From positions 1,364,001-1,428,000 of the forward strand of contig JAZGUH010000401.1 in assembly GCA_037893225.1 (NCBI GenBank): a stretch of 64,000 bases of DNA, written 5' to 3'. The position numbers and the translations under genes are program-made. Positions 56,430 to 64,000 of the stretch are shown here, piece after piece (position 1 is the first letter of the stretch; the number at the start of each line of letters is the position of its first letter). Below the pieces are notes generated by a model. It worked only from the letters and a program-made list of their open reading frames with translations, did not search any database and was not told the origin of the DNA. The DNA is from Hippasteria phrygiana. Taxonomy: Eukaryota; Echinodermata; Asteroidea; Valvatida; Goniasteridae.

Positions 56430-57216
56430 AATTTTTTTTTTTTAAATTGATAATCTTACGAATTTCTGGATACAAAATCCGCCAAAATAATGTCCATGGC
56501 AATTTTACTTAACTATTAGCGCTTGTGAGAAGCGCCCCGTTTGAAATATCCGGTTGTGCACGTACCGGTACGTTTTGTATATGTACATGTACATGTACAT
56601 GTACATGTCACAGTACATGAACATGTACACTGCAGAAAGCAAGGCAATAATTGGTGCACGCCGCATTGAGACCAACTTGTATTCAACCTATGCAAGTCCC
56701 TAAAACGCTTTATTTTTTGTCAACGTGCAACTGATGAAGTAAGAAATAAAATATTAACAACTGTTTCTTAAAAATATACCGGTAAAGAAGTAGAAAATCA
56801 AAGTGAGTTGTGTAATCCAAAATCTCACATCCTCCTACCTCTCAAACGCGCAGATTTGTTACATGTAGTGCACAAATACATATATTGGAAATCGGGTGAT
56901 TTGAAGCAGCTCGAATCAGCAATTGCAGAATTATCATGAGCATCACGGATGCGTCCACGGCTTCAGGACAAAGTTTCTATTTCTAAACGGACATCCTTTA
57001 GCAAATTAAGGGCCTTCATATTTGCAGGCCATTTTATGGGTATACAGTACAAGTCATAAAATCATTACATTTCATGTCTGCAAGTAATAAATTATTTACA
57101 TCTGTTCGGTATTACACAGCAGGCCATTTACTGCGGTACATTATGGGTCTGAGCTTGGGTCGACCACACTGAATATATAGAGGAATCCCAAATTAAGTTA
57201 ACGAAAATAACACCGA
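56430..57216. other. Unassigned spacer with (ACATGT)n run
   Basis: Five ACATGT palindromic repeats at 56584-56610. No gene was seen. Confidence 0.25.
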
Positions 57217-57394
57217 TCTGCGCACTTCCGTGTTTGAAAGCGAGGATTTTAAGGCGAAGTAAATAGCTAAGGACGCCCAACGTGCGCTGCGCTGCCATTT
57301 ATGGCGTGATTCATTCATGCATGAATGAATGTGTTAAATAGCACAGTGTTTGTTGAGCTTTGAGAGTCTCGCTTTCAACCCGGAAGTGCGCAGA
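57217..57394. mobile_element. Small foldback element, CTGCGCACTTCCG ends
   Basis: CTGCGCACTTCCGTGTTTGA (57217) pairs with CTTTCAACCCGGAAGTGCGC (to 57394). The interior is unrelated to other elements here. Confidence 0.6.
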
Positions 57395-57594
57395 GGGAGC
57401 TAATGTGAAATTCGTCTATTACCAAGAAGATCCCGCAGAGATCTGGTCCGATTGTGTCATTCTGATAAGCTGCTCAAAATGCACAATCATCTTGCCAAAC
57501 ATATTATTGATGCTCATCGTGTGATTTATACCGGGCACTCTTCTATGGCATGTCAAACGTTGCAATATTCGATAATCTACGTATTTTTGTGCCA

Positions 57595-57960
57595 TGTTCA
57601 AATATAATGTGCGATGTTTGTCATTATGTGCGATGTTCAAATATATATGTGCGATGTTTGTCATTATATGTGCGATGTTCCAATTTATATGTGCGATGTT
57701 TGTCATTATATGTGCGATATTCCAATTTATATGTGCGATGTTTGTCATTATATGTGCGATGTTTAAATTTATATGTGCGATGTTCAAATTTATACGTGCG
57801 ATGTTCAAATATATATGCGATTTTCAAATGTATGTGTGCGATGTTTGTTATATGTGCGATGTTCAAATATATATGCGATGTTCGTCATAATGTGCGATGT
57901 TCACATCTATATGTGCGATGTTTGTCATATATGTGCGATGTTCAAATATATGTGCATATG
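57595..57960. repeat. Dimeric 21/42-bp minisatellite
   Basis: TGTGCGATGTTTGTCATTATA and TGTGCGATGTTCAAATTTATA alternate, giving a 42-bp higher-order unit, about nine times with decay to the right. The 190-codon plus-strand frame (57550-58122) and the minus-strand frames are repeat-driven. Confidence 0.9.
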
Positions 57961-58083
57961 TTTTTCAATTTATATTCGAAAACGGAATTGTGGGATATAG
58001 TATGGTTTCCAGACCGAAATAGTATGAATATTCCTAATAAGTTACATCAGGGACCAGACTACTTTATAGGACGGTCTATCTGT

Positions 58084-58500
58084 AGTCTGGTTCCCAGACC
58101 AAAATATTCTGAATATTTCTGATGAATATTAGGTCCGGTAGCCGCCAATGTCACGTGACGAAAACTGTCAGAATTCTGACATTTTCCAAAAAGTCCGAAG
58201 TTTTCTGAACTTGTTTTCGGTAGCATTCGGCTGTTAACGTTGATGTTCGCAATAGCAAAATGTCTGTCAGGCCCGTTACAGATCCTGGAATTTGAATTCT
58301 CAATTATATATAGAAACTGAAAAACCAATGCCACACTCTTGCAGTATTTTGCCGACTGGATTTTGCAAGAATATTAAATTTGAATGATGCCACTGACGTC
58401 ACTCGGACTAACACACACGTCATGATCTATTTTAAACCGCGGTAGCTGCCTGACCTAAGATTTAGACGTCAGGGAATCTTCTGGTCAGGGAACCAGACTA
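58084..58500. mobile_element. MITE with AGTCTGGTTCCC ends, perfect 10-bp duplication
   Basis: AGTCTGGTTCCCAGACC at 58084 and GGTCAGGGAACCAGACTA ending at 58500 are flanked by GTCTATCTGT exactly (58074-58083 and 58501-58510). A truncated relative is at 46545-46936 and a scrap at 57990-58063. No coding region. Confidence 0.9.
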
Positions 58501-58589
58501 GTCTATCTGTTGCACTGACCTGGCTGAAGCTAGCCCGCGATTCAGCCCGCGATTCGCAATAGGGCCCGCGATTTGCCCGATCAGAGCAG

Positions 58590-59195
58590 CCGCATATTGA
58601 AAACTAGAATCCATTCGACAAAAGGAGTTTTTCAAAATGAAATCGCTGAATTCAGGCAACGAATTTTCGAGAAATGTCAAGAAATTACATACCAATTTTG
58701 CATGAAATTTCAGAATAGGTATTGTTTTATGGGTCTCTTTTTATAAAATATTTAGTCGTTTCGCGAGGGCCCATTTCAAAGGGTTCTCTACATCAATTCC
58801 TTTCGGCTCAGCACAATAGCTTCTGTTTGAAAGAAAGTGTACCGCACATGTTTTTAAAAATTCATACTTTTCTTTCATATTCATAATTGCCACCTTCCTG
58901 GGCACACTTAATTTCAGCAAGAGCTTATTGCAAGAATGGCTTCTGTTCCAATTAGCAGCTTAAAGACGGAACATTTTCATGAATATCTTGAAATGCGGTA
59001 TTCGGAGTTTCGTGTGAAATGCCGTCTTTGAGAGAAAGTGTACCACACGTGTTTTGAAAAATTCATATTTTTCTTTTATATTCATAATTCCCACCTTCCT
59101 GGGCACACTTTTAATTTCAGCAAGGGCCTATTCCAATAATGGCTTCTGTTCCATACTGATCATTTTCAAGAATATTTGGAAATGCGGTATTCATC
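58590..59195 (+). repeat. Dispersed repeat with an internal partial duplication
   Basis: 58590-58960 matches 48480-49000 in order; 58830-58980 is repeated at 59030-59190 (AGAAAGTGTACC, TTCATATTCATAATT, CCACCTTCCTGGGCACACTT). Confidence 0.7.
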
Positions 59196-59300
59196 GCCAA
59201 AATGACAAACAAAGGCAAAGTAACAGTGATCAAAAAAATAGCACGACTATTGGGTTTACGTTAAAACGAAGTTATGAGCAAATACACTGTTTCCTATTAA

Positions 59301-59513
59301 AACCACTTGCGTACGGATGACGCCATATGGCGTCAAAAAAAAAGTGCCACCAGTCCGGATGACGCTATTTGCCGCAGTTTGTGCAGTTTCAATCCATTGT
59401 TGGATTATTGTTTATGATACGCTTGACTGCACAAACACATTGTAGCGGTTCGCTTGGCTGGCAGAACCGCCGCGACACTCCGACGTCTCCCGTAAAATAC
59501 CGTGCTCAAGGGG
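59301..59513. mobile_element. piggyBac-like MITE flanked by TTAA
   Basis: AACCACTTGCGTACGG at 59301 and CCGTGCTCAAGGGG ending at 59513 are imperfect inverted ends, with TTAA at 59297-59300 and 59514-59517. A TTAA duplication is the piggyBac signature. The ATGACGCCATATGGCGTCA palindrome lies near the left end. Confidence 0.55.
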
Positions 59514-59913
59514 TTAAGAAAAACCTCGGTCACATTTTGGTTTTATTCTTTAACGCAGACGTGTAAACCCTGAATAATGCATCGTCTGCTCGGAATCAGG
59601 ACTTTCATAATTATATCTCATATCAGGATGAAAAGTACCATAAAACATCAATTTCAGTGGAATTAAGCAAGTAATTCACAGTGCACTGTAGTGCATCCTT
59701 TAATTATCCCTGTTCGTTGAGTCTTTGGGCGTCTGTTTTTATTTCTTTGGTTCTCATTTCCGACCGACCCTGCCTGTATTTCGTACCAAGAATACAAATC
59801 AAAGAAAACAGAATAATCTCTCAAATTTCGTGGAAAAATCTGAAAATAAAGTGCAATATTATGTACCTCCTGTATATATGCACAGCAACACTCACATAAA
59901 TATTTATGCTAAG

Positions 59914-61358
59914 CTTAAAGAGGAAAGAAAACCAAGTTGCATTTTTCCGCTTTATTGGCTTTTCTGAGAGCTTGTATATTCTTCTGACCGAATACAAATT
60001 GGTAAAGAACGATTACAATGTATTTCATTGAAAACAAAAATGACTAAAATTGCCCCTTGGAGTGAGCGTTTGGTCTCAATTCCTGCAAAGGTCATTAAGG
60101 TGCAAATGTATGCATATGACCTTATGACGCGTGTGCGCTTACTTGGCCCCCCGGTGGACCAGCAGCGCGGCCACTACATGCACCACGTCTGCAGCGTGTT
60201 GGCACTATCATCCGCGTGTGTGTTATGACATTTTCGTCGTCAGCTGGTCGTACTTTCTTGGCAATTTTTGCCAAATCACGGCCTTCCTAGCTTACTTTTG
60301 GAGTTCAGAGCTCGAATGTATTACAGTTGACGGTATTATGCAGCTGAAAATCTTCAGAATCTACGCTATACTCCTCCCACGAGCCACCAGATTCTGCCAT
60401 TATTCCAGAGCGAAAATTAAAAGTACGTGTAGGCCTACGTCTGTACGTATCGCGACGTCACTGTATGTTTTCATTTCATTGAAAATGAATTAAACTGTTG
60501 CAAACTGCTGATGACTCACTAAATGGACCTGAAATATACAAATCAAAAAATTAGCTGGCCTGACGTTTCGAACTTAAGCAAGTTCTTTCTCAAAGGCAGT
60601 TGGAATTTGAAAACGTCAGGCCAGCTATTTTTTTATTCATTTCATTGAGACAGATACAATGCAGTTACCAGATTATGTTCGCGGCGCACATACAAATCCA
60701 TCCACATTTCTGCGTTTTTGCATCCCTGTGGAGACATGGCATTGTTCTCCCCTTTGTCCCTGTACTTAAGCAAACCCCCATAGTCTTTGTACACAAAATT
60801 CCTTGTGGAGACAACCTAACCCATATAATTGCCTAGTGGAGACCTATTCAGTCCCTTTGTCTCTATTGTTTTCATGTCTCCATAGGGTACGGTATATCTC
60901 TCCATCCACACAAATTCCAAACCCAAATTTCAGTGTCAAAATATGCATGAAGAAGACACGAGTAAGCTTCCTGCTCCACAAAGACCCCAATAAATAAATA
61001 ATGAAAAACTCACCAGTGCAACGTTCATGCAATAATGCACCGCCAGGAACATTAAAAATAGGACAAAACCAACACATAGTACACAAGTACACGTACACGC
61101 ATAGAAACACAATGGGCACTCGCATAGTGACGTCATCTATCTCCACGCAGCTACGTCACACGATTGGATTTTTAACACGCGGTTGACCCCGAGCTTTTCT
61201 GATTCTGAGCGAAAGAGACTCCAAAGTAAAACTTCTCTAACATTGCCAAATCCATGCATACACTTTTCAAACCTACTTTGTTAGGTTTGGGGAGGCACAA
61301 GCTCTCAGAAAAGCCACTAAAGTAAAAAAATGCAAATTGGTGTTCTTTCCTCTTTAAG
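59914..61358. mobile_element. P-like element, second copy, non-autonomous
   Basis: CTTAAAGAGGAAAGAAAACC at 59914 and GGTGTTCTTTCCTCTTTAAG ending at 61358 are inverted ends; 61.13-61.35 kb aligns to 3.41-3.62 kb (GGTTGACC, GCTTTTCTGA, TTTGGGGAGGCA). The 3' inverted block GGCTTTTCTGAGAGCTTGT continues the arm for about 60 bases. No THAP frame; a Penelope tail interrupts it. Confidence 0.65.
60483..60635 (-). mobile_element. Tail-only Penelope insertion with 13-bp duplication
   Basis: TTCATTTCATTGA occurs at 60470-60482 and 60636-60648. Between them, in minus sense, are AGCTGGCCTGACGTTTTC, then the hairpin block and GAAACGTCAGGCCAGCT, then the TCAGCAGTTTGCAACAG tail. The first and third blocks pair over about 16 bases, making a larger hairpin around the small one. 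Confidence 0.8.
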
Positions 61359-62111
61359 GTATACGTACAAAGCAGTGGACTAATATAGTCCACACCACAC
61401 ATTAGGGTCAGTGTGTATTCCACTTGTTCATGTCCTTAAAGCAATTATTACTTTAACATGACACTGAGATTACAAGTGAAGTAATTAATAACGATTTATT
61501 AAACAAACAAAGGTAGGTAATGAATCCAACATCCCGAATTGCCAAAGATAGTGCATACCTTTTTCCTTCTATTTAACTTTGTTGCCAAAATTAGGTTGGT
61601 TGATTTGTTTTTAACTTTATTCAAAAATCATGCACAGAAAGTGTGCTCCAGCACGGGAAAGAAGTATTTCCAGCACAACAGGATTCTGAAATCATGTTCC
61701 ACTTGGGCAAATTTGTATTTTTACGGTTGCAACAGAAGATTTATATATAATATTAAAAAATATTCATTGGCAGAAACATGTGTACATGGAACACAATAAC
61801 AACTTTATTTGGTGTTTTCGAATACTTGACCTCATTTGACCTTATTTGACCTTATTTACAGAATGTGACACATAAGTCGCATTGGGTCATACAGGATGTT
61901 AACCATAATAAACGGAATGTGACGCATATGTCACATTGGGTCACACAGGAAGTTAACATAATAAATAAGCGTGCGACAAAGATAATCTTGCTTCCATTGT
62001 AGTACATGTAAGTAGTGCATGCAGATAAATGTACATCACATGTGTGTTCAATATCTCACTTTGGGGATTACAAAGAACAATATAAGCAATTAATTATGGG
62101 GGGGGGGGTGG
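61359..62111. other. Unassigned spacer
   Basis: A/T-rich. A roughly 60-bp near-repeat (GAATGTGACACATAAGTCGCATTGGGTC) occurs at 61861 and 61916. No gene was found. Confidence 0.3.
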
Positions 62112-62119
62112 GTATCTAA

Positions 62120-62569
62120 TATGGCTATCCCGAATATACCGAATAATATACCGAATATTCGATATTCGATCGTCAAGCAAATATTTGAATACCATTTTTC
62201 CAGTTCGAATATTCGAAAAGATATGCACGTACAGATACGACTCTGATGCTATTTTAATAGAACAGTTACCACGCTTAGCAGTGTCAAATGCCGCATTTTT
62301 GTCAATCGTAATTTTTTGTGGACGGAGGTTTATTGTTCCCGTCCGTAAAACCCTTGATACAACAGGGGCATGCCAACAAATGCTGTTTGAACGGTCCATA
62401 ATATCAATCGCCATACGTAAAACACCAGCGTGCTTTTACGTGCAATGTTTTTTTAACCGGTGCGGCATGCACTGAAAAACTTGATCGGCGAGTATCGAAT
62501 ATTTGAATACTAAATTATTCGAATACTAAATTATTCGAATACTAAATTATTCGAAAATGAACAGCCCTG
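62120..62569. mobile_element. hAT-like element with GAATATTCG words
   Basis: The right end, in inverse, reads CAGGGCTGTTCATTTTCG; the left end TATGGCTATCCCGAATA is its decayed partner. The 8 bases GTATCTAA flank both (62112-62119 and 62570-62577). CGAATATTCG and GAATACTAAATTATTC words form arrays at both ends. No transposase. Confidence 0.65.
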
Positions 62570-62942
62570 GTATCTAAAAAGAAATAGGAAAAAAAGAAGA
62601 AAAAAAAGGGAAACAAATTCCAAAACACAAATAAATGAATACAAATATACACATTTCTCCCACGGGGATTTAGGGAATTCATGTACATGTACATGTACAC
62701 GTAGACCAATATGTATCAGTTGGTGGCTTTCCAAGTTATTTTTCGGGGGGGGGGCATTTGAAGCAAATGATGAAAGAAAAAAGAAAAATGAAAAAAAATA
62801 CTCAATACAAAAAAAAGGTGGGAAATGGAGTTTAGAGCTTTCTGGTGCCTTCACCAATCATGTGCCACTACCAACATGTCACATTCTAACTGTTCATCTG
62901 ATTGGATGATTGGCTGAGTTGAGTGCAGTTTCCGCTGTTTCT
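62570..62942. other. Spacer, probably piggyBac 3' untranslated region
   Basis: A-rich run at 62590-62620 and ATGTACATGTACATGTACAC at 62682-62702. No terminal repeat of the piggyBac was identified. Confidence 0.25.
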
Positions 62943-64000
62943 TCAATGCGCATTACAAATGGTAGGACCTGAAACAGTTACGGTCTTCAACAAAGCACAG
63001 TCGACATTGCATTTCTCGCACAACGTGTTGGTGTTGTTGACCTCGCACAGCTTGCAGCGGCCCCGTTTATTCACCTTCACTGGCCAGTGGGCGTATTTGT
63101 CCTTACGAACATCTTCCACTGGTCCCTTACGTACCTTCCGTGGACGTGGTGTGACGACGGCGTCGTTGATGTCGTCCAGTGATAGTCTGCCTGGTCGTCT
63201 CGAGCACTTCGTGCCGATAAGCGCTGACGCAACATCGGCTTGAAACAAACAGCGCTTCATCATCGACTTCTTGGGAAGCTGTAGCTGTTCGTAGTCGCGT
63301 CGGTACATATCAGCCAGGCATTCACGATGGCTATCATGACAGAATGCCAAAACAGATACATGTACCAGCGCCTTGACTTCATGCGGTACCTGTATTTGGC
63401 AAGGTAGCTATCCATGAGGTCGATGCCCCCGTAAACTGGTTGTACTGCTTGATGATGGCAGGTTGATCGACATCGGTGTGCTCCTTCTTCTTGGAGTCCC
63501 ACCTCCGGACTTTGTCAACTGGATTTATAGCAACATAGGTGGACAACAGAGTGACTGCTTTGTTGTCCATCCACCTGCTACGATGTTTGACTGTTCTTCA
63601 ACGCAGTGGTCGTAAGACCCTCGCCCCTTCTTCTTGAGTGACTTCTTATCTTGGAGCTTGCAGTCAGACAGACGGTTCTGACGCACTGTACCAACGTAGT
63701 GCATGCCAAGCTCCCTGACCTTGATTAGAAGAGGAACACCCGTGAACAAGTTGTCCGCGTAGATCTTATAATTCATGTGATGTTGCAGTGTTGCGATGAG
63801 TTGGAGCACAACATCAGCACCTTGCCCCAGCTCCGTTCGTTTGCCATCTCCCCCTTGGTAGACGTCAAAGTCATTCACCATGCCACTTGACCCGGCTCTG
63901 ACCCAGATATTAAAAAACTCCATGGGTGTGGTTTGTTCCTGACGTACTGCCTGATGCTGCTGGTCTTCCCTTTGTATTGCACCATTATCCCATCCACGGA
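62943..64000 (-). pseudogene. piggyBac transposase, frameshifted, N-terminus beyond the window
   Basis: Minus strand from the edge: SVDGIMVQYKGKTSSIRQY (first catalytic aspartate), WVRAGSSGMVNDFDVYQG, KIYADNLFTGVPLLIKV (second aspartate), GTVRQNRLSDCKL, KKGRGSYD. A frameshift near 63,575 leads to DNKAVTLLSTYVAINPVD and QPAIIKQYNQF; another near 63,450 to YGGIDLMDSYLAKYRYRM (GxDLMD, third aspartate) and SRRWYMYLFWHSVMIAIVNA; a third near 63,320 to the C-terminal part with a cysteine-rich domain (CKLCEVNNTNTLCEKCNVDC) and stop at 62943. All three DDD positions survive, so the copy is fairly young or the shifts are sequencing errors. The enzyme would excise the element precisely at TTAA. Confidence 0.85.

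Noticed and set aside
14370..56735. CTGATGA words as hammerhead ribozyme cores
   Set aside because: At 14382, 38143 and 56733 the word occurs, but no stem II hairpin followed by GAAA is present.
57550..58122. 190-codon cysteine-rich frame
   Set aside because: It follows the 21/42-bp repeat exactly and has no independent start or domain.

Overview
The window is eukaryotic, almost certainly from a marine invertebrate. It has no operons or Shine-Dalgarno-spaced genes, low coding density, many A/T-rich spacers, and a dense nested mix of animal-type transposable elements: non-LTR retrotransposons with apurinic endonuclease and reverse transcriptase, Penelope-like elements, tRNA-derived SINEs, and hAT, Tc1/mariner, piggyBac, P-like (THAP) and PIF/Harbinger-like DNA transposons. 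Long homopolymeric G/C tracts and the word families GTAGGCCTA and ACATGTAC recur. I would guess a deuterostome such as an echinoderm, hemichordate or amphioxus, but the sequence alone does not settle the phylum. I find no intact single-copy host gene. Nearly everything recognisable is a mobile element, a fossil of one, or a tandem array.

Layout. 0-5.4 kb: a fragment of a P-loop protein, a MITE with GGCCAACATTGGCC words, and a P-like element carrying a broken THAP gene inside an outer CAACGTTG-rich element, then two more MITEs. 7-8.3 kb: a broken Penelope-like element (copy A) with a hAT MITE in it. 9-10.6 kb: a tandem duplication split by an 880-bp MITE. 10.7-12 kb: a LINE fragment and an 847-bp element with a 9-bp target duplication that carries the 5' exon of a RecQ-like helicase. 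12.2-16 kb: a 3.8-kb foldback element containing a 1.35-kb palindrome. 17.2-17.5 kb: a SINE. 18.6-20.6 kb: a degenerate array of roughly 42 bp units. 21-25.9 kb: MITEs and a decayed LINE. 28-31.5 kb: a 5'-truncated but open LINE, a Tc1/mariner element with long inverted repeats, and a LINE 3' end that runs into microsatellites.

33.2-36.4 kb: a near-complete LINE on the minus strand. 37.7-42.1 kb: one hAT element nested in another, each with a perfect 8-bp duplication, and a MITE (9-bp duplication) nested inside the inner transposase. 43-49.5 kb: nested MITEs, dispersed repeats and a 21-bp array. 50-51.1 kb: Penelope copy B with a hAT insertion. 52-54.3 kb: a Harbinger-like element with 10-bp repeat arms. 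55-62.6 kb: SINE copies, a 21/42-bp array, MITEs, a second P-like element with a tail-only Penelope insertion, and another hAT. The right edge (62.9-64 kb) holds a frameshifted piggyBac transposase on the minus strand, cut by the window end.

The unifying theme is DNA transposons whose ends are built from arrays of short, often palindromic words, with the word differing from family to family. The target-site duplications I could read base by base make the nesting order at several loci firm. Family names rest on motif recognition, not on database searches.
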